DNA of 64,000 bases. Source: a bacterium (lineage in GTDB: Bacteria > Eisenbacteria > RBG-16-71-46 > CAIMUX01). The notes beneath the pieces were generated by a model. The model ran no database searches. It had not been told where the DNA came from and saw only the letters and a program-made list of their open reading frames with translations. Below are positions 7,495 through 15,800 of this stretch, piece by piece. A program made the translations under genes and the position numbers. Numbering within the stretch: the stretch's first letter is position 1; each line of letters begins with the position of its first letter. Location of the stretch: contig JAUIHP010000011.1 in the NCBI GenBank assembly GCA_030431975.1, forward strand, positions 124,001 through 188,000, in the 5' to 3' direction.

Positions 7495-8946
7495 CTACCC
7501 ATGGGTCGTATCCCAACCGGAGTCCGAAACCGGGTCCGACGCGGCTTGGCTCGCCTCCAGCCCCTGAATCATTCGTCCGGGATCCAGGCCGGCCTCCTCG
7601 AGCGATCGCCGGATCGCGGGGCGGGGTCGACGGAGCAATGCCTGAAGAAGATCCGCCTCCGTCACGACGCGGTTCGGCCTTCGGGAAGCCAGCAGTCGGG
7701 CCTCGACGAACGTGGTCTGATAACCCTGGGTCGTCTTGAGTTCGGCCTTGCTAGGAGACTCCCGAACACCATCACGACCTAGCCGAAGGAGCGCCTTCTC
7801 ATCGGCGAGTTCAACGAGAACGGGGCTACGCATCCGCGCCATCGCCCGCAGGATGTGCAGCGTTTCCCGCTGTCCGCCACCTTCTGCGGCGGCCATCCCA
7901 CTCGCAAGGAGATCGGCCCGCGCAACGATTGGGGAGTAGAGAAGCGCACCGGGAGCAGCGCGACCTGCAGCCCCACGTCGGACAGCGCGAACGTCGACTC
8001 CATGACAGGCGACCGTCTCGACGAAGTGACGAGCGATCTCTTCGGCTCGCACCGGGTCCCGACTCTTGTCTCTGGCAAGTTCGGTCGACTCGAGGATCCG
8101 GATTCTTCCGGCTCGGATCCACTCCCGCAGGGCATCGGCCTCTATGACCTCCTCATCACTGCCGGAAGTCTTGGGAGTATTGAGTATCTTGGGATTCCCG
8201 GGTGTACTGGGAGTCCCGGGTGTACTGGCCTCGGAGTCTGGGGCCGTCCACGCCGCTACCATCGCGTGATCCGGCCGGTCTTCGCAACCGCCACTGAAAA
8301 CCAGGATGGGTGCACCTCCGCTCGACTCATGTAAGGCCGCAAGAAGAAGTGAGAAATCCAGACAGGTCCCGTCCTGTCCCTGTGCGATCTCTGTCGGGGT
8401 CGGAACCCGCTGCGCCGTTGCTCCATTCGAAAGCCGCAGACGGTGTGGAAGTCGGTACCCGGAAGCGAGGATGTCAGCGCATCGCCTGAAGTCCGACAGG
8501 AGATCCGAATGAGGTGCTGCACCGGACCAGAAGCGCCCCAAAGCGGGGTCCGTTGGATCCACGTGACAGGTGATGGACGTCCTGGCTGCGGGATGGTGCG
8601 GCCAGTGATCGCGTGGCACGAGTGCGGTCGTCGCCGGTTCGATTTCCGGCGCGTCCGGTCGCCGAATCTGGCACGGGACCGGGCGGTCGAGGGTCTGAAG
8701 CAAGGCCTCAAACCGGATGCTTTCGTCCGGGGAGCCCAGTTCAAGACTGACTCCCAACGGAGGAACCTCTACCTGAAGGGGAGGTTCATGGCTCTTCGTT
8801 GATCGGACATTCCCGGGCCGGGATGGGTCGCCATCGTCCCGAGCAGACGGAGAGGTCGACTCTTCTTGCGTCAACACTTGCGTCAACGGAGCCCCAAGGC
8901 GATACAGTGACAGGTTGTAGGCTGGTACTACCGAGAAGCGTTGCAC
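7495..8946 (-). CDS. Transglutaminase-like domain protein with Clp-N-like repeats (intact C/H)
   Basis: Numbering is from a GTG at 8946 (483 residues); the frame is open to 9069, and the true start is uncertain because the divergent gene begins at 8975. The central part matches the transglutaminase-like domain found beside DUF4011 in large bacterial helicase and anti-phage proteins: HVDPTDPALGRFW, then QRVPTPTEIAQGQDGTCLDF with the nucleophile Cys195, LLLAALHESSGGAPILVF, and His227 in PDHAMVAAW, followed by the family tail VDVRAVRRG. A Pro/Thr/Ser-rich insert follows the His. The last 130 residues hold one clear and one weak Clp-N-type helical repeat (EADLLQALLRRPRPAIRRSLEEAG). No Walker motifs are present, so it is not a Clp ATPase. 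First gene of the minus operon. It probably hydrolyses or cross-links a peptide substrate bound by the Clp-N repeats; this is inference. Confidence 0.65.
   Translation of the reverse strand: MQRFSVVPAYNLSLYRLGAPLTQVLTQEESTSPSARDDGDPSRPGNVRSTKSHEPPLQVEVPPLGVSLELGSPDESIRFEALLQTLDRPVPCQIRRPDAPEIEPATTALVPRDHWPHHPAARTSITCHVDPTDPALGRFWSGAAPHSDLLSDFRRCADILASGYRLPHRLRLSNGATAQRVPTPTEIAQGQDGTCLDFSLLLAALHESSGGAPILVFSGGCEDRPDHAMVAAWTAPDSEASTPGTPSTPGNPKILNTPKTSGSDEEVIEADALREWIRAGRIRILESTELARDKSRDPVRAEEIARHFVETVACHGVDVRAVRRGAAGRAAPGALLYSPIVARADLLASGMAAAEGGGQRETLHILRAMARMRSPVLVELADEKALLRLGRDGVRESPSKAELKTTQGYQTTFVEARLLASRRPNRVVTEADLLQALLRRPRPAIRRSLEEAGLDPGRMIQGLEASQAASDPVSDSGWDTTHG
8865..8888. repeat. 12 bp direct repeat near the divergent starts
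   Basis: Two adjacent copies of CTTGCGTCAACA/G lie just inside the 5' part of the minus-strand transglutaminase-like gene and about 90-110 bases upstream of the divergent ATG at 8975. On the minus strand each copy carries TTGACG. This could be a regulator-binding site for the divergent pair or simply coding repetition (TQVLTQ). Confidence 0.5.
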
Positions 8947-8974
8947 TGGACCTTGCCCCCGGGGTGCGTTCGAG

Positions 8975-10297
8975 ATGATCGACGGTGAAGCGGACAGACT
9001 TGAATTGTACAGCTTTGCTGCTCTGTGGTCAGGTTGTGAGCCACCGGTCCCGGAGGACGCAGGATCCATCCACGTCGAGTTTCTCGAACCGACGAGGGGC
9101 TTTCCCTACACGCTTTCGTTCGAGTGGACTGACCGCAAATCAAGAACCGACGTAGACGAACCTCGCACCGGAAACCGGCAGCAGAACCCTCTAAGTTTCC
9201 TAATCGGACGGTGGATGCAGTCCCTCACGGAACCCACTCGAGTCCGAGTCTCCGCGGACAGCCGGACACCTTATGTCGTCGAGCTCGGCGCCCCCTATTC
9301 CATGTCCGACTCCGAGACCCAACGAGTTGGCTGGGCTGCACGAGTCGATCCGAATGACATCGGAGTCCGGCGATGCCTCGGCAACCAGAAACGACACGAA
9401 GAGACTCAACAGAACGCGAGTCTGCACACCCTTCTCCGAATGTCGGCGAGTCTCCCAAGTCCCGTACGCCGGCAAGACCCGTCGGACGATTCCACTGTGC
9501 GCCCCCCGTGGCTCGTCCTTGATGCGATTGAAGACGGACGTAGCGCCGGAACAAGGGAGGAGATTGCGCTCATACTCGCTTCGGCGGCGGAGGCACTCGG
9601 TGAGCATCCTTTACTCGTACTGACGAAGACGGGAATGAGCGTGGGCTGCGTCCTCAGGTCTCGTCCTTCTTTTCGTCCGTTGTGGACGGCAGAAGAGGTC
9701 AGGCATTGCGTGGGAGAGGGAAGGTTCGTTCGCATCGAGCAAGCTGCGGGAACTCCATCAACCGAACTGGAGATGGACGGTGTGATCGGGGCCATCGACA
9801 TCAGGGCAGCCCGCCCTGACATTGGGAAAGTGGAACCTCTTCGCCTTTCGCACGATCCTGTCGTGCATCAGGCGATGGTTTGGGCAACGCAACTTGGACG
9901 CCCCAAGCAGCGGCTGGAAACTGCAGACCTTATGTACGGCCTGCTCCGTTCCGACGGATCACTCTTGTCCGACACACTCCTTTCCAGCGGAGTCCCGGAC
10001 TCGTGGATCGAGTTGAAACGAAGTGAACCCGCGGTCGCTCAAACACCTCTCGACAACTTCGACGCCCCGCCATTGCCCATGACCCGTAGCCACGCCGTCT
10101 GCCTGGAGGCCGCGACCAGCTTGTCGCGGGAGGCCGGTCTGCACACCGTACGTGAACAAGACCTGACATGGGCGCTCCTTCAGAGTCGCAGCCGATCCAC
10201 CTGGAGGTTTCTGGAGGAATGGAGAATCTCGTTGGAACTTGTCGAAAAGAAGTTGGCAGAACGGGTTCCTCGTCCCGCGCATACGCGATGGGGATGA
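8975..10297 (+). CDS. Catalytically dead transglutaminase-like paralogue with Clp-N-like repeats
   Basis: Protein of 440 residues and a divergent partner of the gene at 7495-8946, with the same domain order. Matching landmarks are ARVDPNDIGVRRCL (for HVDPTDPALGRFW), AGTREEIALILASAAEALGEHPLLVL (for DGTCLDF and what follows), and GAIDIRAARP (for HGVDVRAVRRG). The catalytic Cys position is Arg194 and the following His region (GMSVGCVL) has no His, so it should be inactive. Two Clp-N-like repeats end the protein (RLETADLMYGLLRSDGSLL; TVREQDLTWALLQSRSRS). It is followed 76 bases later by the sigma factor gene. A non-enzymatic sensor or scaffold role is likely but inferred. The start ATG at 8975 leaves only 28 bases to the assumed start of the divergent gene. 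Confidence 0.65.
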   Translation: MIDGEADRLELYSFAALWSGCEPPVPEDAGSIHVEFLEPTRGFPYTLSFEWTDRKSRTDVDEPRTGNRQQNPLSFLIGRWMQSLTEPTRVRVSADSRTPYVVELGAPYSMSDSETQRVGWAARVDPNDIGVRRCLGNQKRHEETQQNASLHTLLRMSASLPSPVRRQDPSDDSTVRPPWLVLDAIEDGRSAGTREEIALILASAAEALGEHPLLVLTKTGMSVGCVLRSRPSFRPLWTAEEVRHCVGEGRFVRIEQAAGTPSTELEMDGVIGAIDIRAARPDIGKVEPLRLSHDPVVHQAMVWATQLGRPKQRLETADLMYGLLRSDGSLLSDTLLSSGVPDSWIELKRSEPAVAQTPLDNFDAPPLPMTRSHAVCLEAATSLSREAGLHTVREQDLTWALLQSRSRSTWRFLEEWRISLELVEKKLAERVPRPAHTRWG

Positions 10298-10373
10298 CTC
10301 AGCTGATGTCGTATCGTTGAAGGTGGTCGCACTCGATCCTCAAAGGTCGACCCTGATTGGGTTAGACTCAACG

Positions 10374-11288
10374 ATGTCGGAAGGGGCTCGAAGAAGATTG
10401 ACCGAAGGTGAACTGACAGAACTCCTGCTGCGTTCCCGAAACGACGAAACGGGTGATGCTCGAGAACGGGTGATTGCGCAGGTTTTTCCCTGGGGCGTTT
10501 CGCAGGTCGCAAAGATTGCCCGAAAGCACGACTGCGATCTGGACGACGCCGTATCGGTCTTCTCGGAACGACTCCTGTCCGGATTGGACGGTTTCGACCC
10601 GGCTCGCGGCGCCCTCTTCGGACTCGTCTATCGTATCGCCCAAAACTCCGTTCGGGAGTGTTACAAGAAACGCGCACGTGACCGAAAGGTCTTCGTTTTG
10701 GAGTCCCAATCCAGCGCCGATGACGAGGATCGATCGAGTTATCACGAGCGACATCCTTCCAAGGAGAGGGCCGACAAGCCGATCGAGTACTACCAGCACC
10801 AGGCATTCCTGGTCATTCTCGCGATCATCGGTGGTTACCCTCACCAACAGATCGCGTTCGGTCTGACGAGATACCTGGTTTCAAGTCACAACGCCCCGCA
10901 GGCCGTCACCGACGAGTACGGCCCCGGGCTCTTGCCCCAACTGTTGGAAGAAGTGCGCGACGCGATTCACGAGTCCGGTCATGCAGCGAAGGATCTCGCC
11001 GAGTTCGTTGCCGACGTCATCCGCCACAGAATGAAATGCCAGGGAAAGGATCTGTTCGGCAAGGACTACCCTCACCTCGCGACTCGGGAGGTCGACGACA
11101 CCCAGCTCTGTGAGTACTTCGGAAAGACCGGCGGGGCCCGCTCGATTGCCGACTGGAACAGCCGGATACGACAACGCATCGAGAGATGCTGCATCGATCC
11201 GGACGCAGTCATCCAGAAGTCCCGACTTCCCGAAGTGCTGCCTCATCAAGACCGATTGAAGGCAGCTGTGGAGGACATCCGTCCGTGA
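10374..11288 (+). CDS. Sigma-70 region 2 protein, atypical ECF-like sigma factor
   Basis: Protein of 304 residues from the ATG at 10374; the frame is open to 10239 but that part overlaps the upstream gene. Residues about 25-105 match sigma-70 region 2: DLDDAVSVFSERLLSGLDGF followed by FGLVYRIAQNSVRECYKKRARDRKV, the core-binding and -10 recognition helices. I cannot see a normal region 4 helix-turn-helix; instead about 150 residues follow with IGGYPHQQIAFGLTRYL and a helical segment ending in IADWNSRIRQRIERCC, which could be a divergent DNA-binding module. It is longer than usual ECF factors (around 170-200). The stop overlaps the next start by GTGA, so it is translationally coupled to the anti-sigma-like gene. 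It probably directs transcription of one or both arms of this locus. Confidence 0.75.
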   Translation: MSEGARRRLTEGELTELLLRSRNDETGDARERVIAQVFPWGVSQVAKIARKHDCDLDDAVSVFSERLLSGLDGFDPARGALFGLVYRIAQNSVRECYKKRARDRKVFVLESQSSADDEDRSSYHERHPSKERADKPIEYYQHQAFLVILAIIGGYPHQQIAFGLTRYLVSSHNAPQAVTDEYGPGLLPQLLEEVRDAIHESGHAAKDLAEFVADVIRHRMKCQGKDLFGKDYPHLATREVDDTQLCEYFGKTGGARSIADWNSRIRQRIERCCIDPDAVIQKSRLPEVLPHQDRLKAAVEDIRP

Positions 11289-11992
11289 AACCTGCGGAGC
11301 AAATGGAGTGGACGGTCCGCTTACTCCGCTACTGTGCCGGGCAGTCCAGCCCGGACGAAGCACTCGAGGTCTACCGGTCCATTCAGAAGTCCGATGAGCT
11401 TCGTCGTCAGATGATCGCGATCCAGACGATCAGCGAGAACTTCGACGACGCCTGGACCCGGTTCGCTCGAAACGCCGATTCCGAAACCACACCCATTCGC
11501 CTCGGGATCCGCGGCGCCCTCGACGAAGCCCGGAAGGTCGCCATCGCCTTTGCCCGCCCCTTCACGGAGCAGCAGGCAGAAACCTACGGGCCTTCCCTTG
11601 CATTGTCGGGAGCCGGCGTCGCAGGCCCAGACTCCTACGCGTCCATTCGGCGGGAGGAAGCCGAGATCCGTTCGAACGCCATCCAAACCGAAGACCTGCT
11701 TGCGGGTCTCGACTCCATGCTTCCTCTTGTTCAGCGCGTCCCCGATCTCGAGAAAGAGATCTGTTGGGACCTGGAATGGAACGGCAGGAGTGTCGGCGAG
11801 TTCCGCGTCTTCCCGACGGACGGACAGGCGATCGTCCGTGTCCATCAGCCGGGAACCTGGGCCGTACTCCTTCACTCCACGCAAGGGTGGGAATCCCACG
11901 AGCTCGAGACTCGTGACGGAATCGACGGTGTGCTCGCGGAGTTCAAGCTTCCGTCGGGTCCGTTTGACCTGCAGCTGATCGAGTCGGCATAG
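11285..11992 (+). CDS. Anti-sigma-like protein coupled to the sigma factor
   Basis: Protein of 235 residues starting with GTG that overlaps the sigma factor stop (GTGA). The first 60 residues (MEWTVRLLRYCAG...NFDDAWTRFARNA) parallel the N-terminus of the protein at 6663-7442 and resemble FecR-type anti-sigma N-domains; no zinc-binding HxxxCxxC motif is present. The rest is a mixed region (IRREEAEIRSNAIQTEDLLAGLDSMLPL) and a beta-sandwich-like C-terminus (CWDLEWNGRSVGEFRVF...RVHQPGTWAVLL). No membrane segment, so any sensing would be cytoplasmic. Coupling to a sigma gene is the classic arrangement for an anti-sigma factor or sigma cofactor; direct evidence is lacking. Confidence 0.6.
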   Translation: MKPAEQMEWTVRLLRYCAGQSSPDEALEVYRSIQKSDELRRQMIAIQTISENFDDAWTRFARNADSETTPIRLGIRGALDEARKVAIAFARPFTEQQAETYGPSLALSGAGVAGPDSYASIRREEAEIRSNAIQTEDLLAGLDSMLPLVQRVPDLEKEICWDLEWNGRSVGEFRVFPTDGQAIVRVHQPGTWAVLLHSTQGWESHELETRDGIDGVLAEFKLPSGPFDLQLIESA

Positions 11993-12064
11993 ATCGGCGG
12001 GTAGCCGCAGCAGACTCGGTGCTCCATCGCCGCATTGCCGCCACGTCCGTGGCCTGTTCGGATG

Positions 12065-12574
12065 TCAACCGATCGGCACGGTCGCTCCCAGAGAGACATT
12101 GAAGCCTCCGCCCTCGACCCGGACCTCCCCAAACCCATCGAGCCGGTCCGTCAATGGAAGAGTCGCTCCCCCGAGCAGATTGACGGAAACGCCAGTACCG
12201 GAGGCCGAGTAGTACGCCACCGGCCCACCCCATGACGTCCGAACCAGAGCCAGGCCACCGCCGGCGTAAGGCTTCACAGAAGAGTTCACAGCAAACTCGT
12301 AGCGTACGTCCGCATTCAGGCGGAACTGAGAGATCTTCCACTCCTGGTAGTACGTCTTGGACCAGTAGGTCACACTTGGCCGAAAGGCCAGGCTGGGGAT
12401 GAACTCGCCCATGTCGGCGTTAGCGCCGAAGGCTACAGCCGAGCCCGCGCCGCCCGTGTCACTGAGCGCGAGATGCCCGCCGATTCCCTTGAACCCGATG
12501 TCCGCAGCATCGGCGCCGACAACCGCGCAGGCAAGCCCCAAGAACACTGCTACGGAACTGATGAGTCGCTTCAT
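12065..12574 (-). CDS. Small outer-membrane beta-barrel protein
   Basis: Protein of 169 residues with a clear signal peptide (MKRLISSVAVFLGLACAVVG ending ADAADIGF) and an AGGAGG ribosome site 8 bases before the ATG. The mature part is about 145 residues of alternating strands rich in Gly, Tyr and Ser (SVTYWSKTYYQEWKISQFRL, KPYAGGGLALVRTSW), as in eight-stranded OmpA/OmpX/OMP_b-brl barrels. Convergent with the anti-sigma-like gene and divergent from the giant secreted protein. No substrate can be proposed. Confidence 0.75.
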   Translation of the reverse strand: MKRLISSVAVFLGLACAVVGADAADIGFKGIGGHLALSDTGGAGSAVAFGANADMGEFIPSLAFRPSVTYWSKTYYQEWKISQFRLNADVRYEFAVNSSVKPYAGGGLALVRTSWGGPVAYYSASGTGVSVNLLGGATLPLTDRLDGFGEVRVEGGGFNVSLGATVPIG

Positions 12575-12898
12575 TTCGTATACCTCCTGGCGATCGCGCC
12601 GCCCTCGTCGATTTCCTATGGAAGGGGATGGACAAGGGGACTTGTCGGGAGGAGGTCAGGTCTCGCAGGCGGACTCACATTTTCTTCATGACGTTTCTGC
12701 CCGTCGGCAGCCATGGGATTGTGTATCCTACCCATCCCGTTTTCGCACGGGCCCAAAGTTTATTGAGCTCGCTTGCGAGAAGGCTGCCCTTCGCTCCAAG
12801 CACCAGATACAACGAACCCAGGTGCAAGGAAGTCGACCCATCCGCCCCTCGAGTCGTAATCGAGCCGGATCGTCGACGCTGTCTGAGGAGGACCGACA
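12575..12898. other. Divergent intergenic region
   Basis: 324 bases between the divergently transcribed small barrel gene and the giant repeat protein. It holds the two ribosome sites (AGGAGG on both strands, next to each start). Short open frames here have no coding character. I see no convincing -35/-10 pair; both promoters presumably lie here. Confidence 0.6.
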
Positions 12899-15800
12899 AT
12901 GCCCCCGAGCCGTGACCCCAACCGAATTCAAACATTCACCGTACGGTTGCTTCTCGCCGCCGTCCTGGTGGTCCTGGGATCCGGGCAGGCCCTGAGCCAA
13001 TCCCTGGAAACGGCCGTCCACGCCACGTCGAACGTCGTGGTGAACGGGACGACGGAGCGGTATGAACTCTCCATCACGAATGAAGGCGCTAACAGCCTGA
13101 CAGATGTGGTTGGGACCGTAGTGATTCCGACAGCCTTTCGCAGTTTCAGCGAACAGGACAACCTTGACTGCCCCGGCAGCGGATGCGACCCGGGCGAGAT
13201 CGGGACTTGGACGATCGGCCCGCTCGGAGCTGGGGAGACGACAACCCTGGCCTTTTCCGCGTCCGGAGCCGCAGAGGCGACCGGTGACTACACCCTGTCC
13301 TTGACCGCGAGCGCTCCGGGCCAGTCCGATAGCCAGACCGACCTGACGTTGGCACTGAGAGAAGAGCACGGACTCGCCACCAAGCTGGTCGCAGATCCGG
13401 GACCCGCTGTCGCAGGATCGGAGTTCCGATACGTCCTCTCCTATTCGAATCGAGGGACGGTCACGGCGGCGAACACAACTCTGACGTTCGATGTCCCTGC
13501 CCAATCGACTTTCGTCAGCGCTTCCGATGGCGGAGTTCACAGCGGTGGTTCCGTATCCTGGGACCTTCAGGCCCTGTCCCCCGAGGTCGGTGGACAGGTC
13601 GAGGTCATCGTCGCGGTCGATGAAAATCCGAGCACCGGCGCCGTACTCGATGGCGTCGCGACGATCGACTCCGCAGGTGGACCCAGCCTCTCCTCGAGTA
13701 CTGCAACCCCGGTGCGTTCCCTTCCGACGGCCCTTCACATGGAGTATGGCTTTGCCCGGAACACCATCGAGCCGGGAGGACGTTTCACCTTCTTCTTTAC
13801 GGCTGCCAATCAGGGAGATGTTCTGCTCACTGACGTGGTCGCCGAGGTCATGCTTCCCTCGCACATCAATACGATCCGGAACATCGTCGGAGAAACGAAC
13901 TTCTCCTGTCCCGGCAGTGCCTGCGAGCAGAACGAGATCGGTGTCTGGACCGTGGGAACCCTCGCACCTGGAGCTTCGACCACGTTGATTGTCGAGGGGT
14001 CACTTCTCAACAACACGCCTGCCGGAGCGATACTTTCTTCCCGACTGTTGGCCAACTCATCAGAAAACGTGCAGGTCATGGCCGGCCAGGACCTGATCGC
14101 CGACAGCACACCGCTTCTGCGACTGCACCTGGCCGGAGACCCCGGCCCGGCGGTCGCTGGACAGGACTTCACCTACCGGATCCACGTCGGAAACATTGGA
14201 GAAACCACACCGACCAATCCGGAGCTTCGGCTTCGACTCCCCCAGGGCGTGTCCTTCATTTCCGACACGGCGGGCGGCTCCCATAGCGACGGTGTTGTGA
14301 CCTGGACCCTTGGGCCAGTGGCCACGGATAGCGGCCGCGAGCTTGAAGTTCTCGTCAGTATCGACGCCGCTCTCGAAGAAGGAGAAGTCCTTCGCGCGAT
14401 CGCCGAACTCGATTCCGGCATCAGCAATGAGTTCGACCTCCAGGCCGCTTACCTGCTTCCCGTCGCTTCCCAGCCCGACCTTCACATCGAGTACACCGTT
14501 GACCGATCCTCCTCGGGCTTGAACTGGAACACCATCTACTCCCTCACCGCCTCCAACCTCGGCGACGTTCAGATCTCCGATGTCGTTGCGCAGTTCGTCG
14601 TCCCACCCTACCTCCAGACCTTCGGAGCCGTGCACATCTTCGGAGAGGGAACCCTGCAGTGCCCCGGCACGAACTGTGAAGATACCGAGCTCGCAACCTG
14701 GACCATCGGCGTACTCGAACCGGGACAGTCACGTACAGTACAGTTCAGAACCTCTCCAACGGGATCGCCGCCGGCCGCAGAACTTCTGCCTTCACCTCTG
14801 CTCGCCTCGTCATCCGAAGGCATTCAGATCAGTGCCGATCGAACTCTCATTTACGACGCCACGCCATTGTTCATCCTGGAAGTCGCCCCGGAAACAGGAC
14901 CCGCCGTCGCGGGCGACGAGTTCCGATACACACTTTCCTACGGCAACCTTGGTGACGCGACTCCTGCGGCCAGCGATCTGACGTTCGCCCTTCCAGCGGC
15001 GACGTCCTTTGTCAGCGCGACCGACGGCGGCACCTTCAATGCCATCGAGAATACGGTTGTCTGGGACCTGGCGCCTCTTCCTCCCGACGCTGGCGGACAG
15101 GTCGAGTTGGTTCTCGTGGTAGACGAAGATGCGGCCGAAGGAGCGACTCTCGAAGCGGTTGCGTCCATCGATCCGGGAGCAGGCAGCGATTACGTACTCT
15201 CATCGACAGCCGTTTCTCACGTCCGCAACATGCCGGCTGACCTCGACATTCAGTACGCCTTCGCGCAGAACTCCGTTGAGCCAGGTGGCCGGTACACGTT
15301 GACGCTGACCGCCGCCAACCACGGAGAGATTCAACTCAGCGACGTCGTGGCCGAGGTTCTGCTGCCCGGAGCTATCAGCACCGTAAGCAGTATCTTCGGG
15401 GAGACCGGATTTTCCTGTCCCGGAAGTGCGTGCGAGCAAAACGAGATCGGCGTCTGGGACATCGGAATTCTCGCGCCCGGTGAGTTTACTTCCATCATCC
15501 TGGAAGGGGCCGTACGAGCCGACGCGGGGCACGCGACCGTGCTCTCCTCCAGGCTCAGCGCATTCTCGTCCGAGAACATCCAGGTCCTTGCCGGTTCAGA
15601 CGTGAGTGTCGACGGCTCTCCGCTTCTACGTTTGCATCTTGCGGGAGACCCCGGTCCGGCCGTCGCGGGCAACGACTATGCCTACCAGATCCACATCGGA
15701 AACATCGGTGAGACCACACCGACGACTCCGGAACTTCGGCTTCGACTTCCAGATGGGGTGACGTTCGTTTCCGACACCGGCGGTGGTTCACATGCGGACG

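Noticed and set aside
7495-10297. Clp-family AAA+ protease components
   Set aside because: Only Clp-N-type helical repeats are present; no Walker A/B or sensor motifs.
12728-13864. 378-codon minus frame across the start of the giant gene
   Set aside because: Antisense to a clear signal peptide and Ig repeats; composition is that of a shadow frame.
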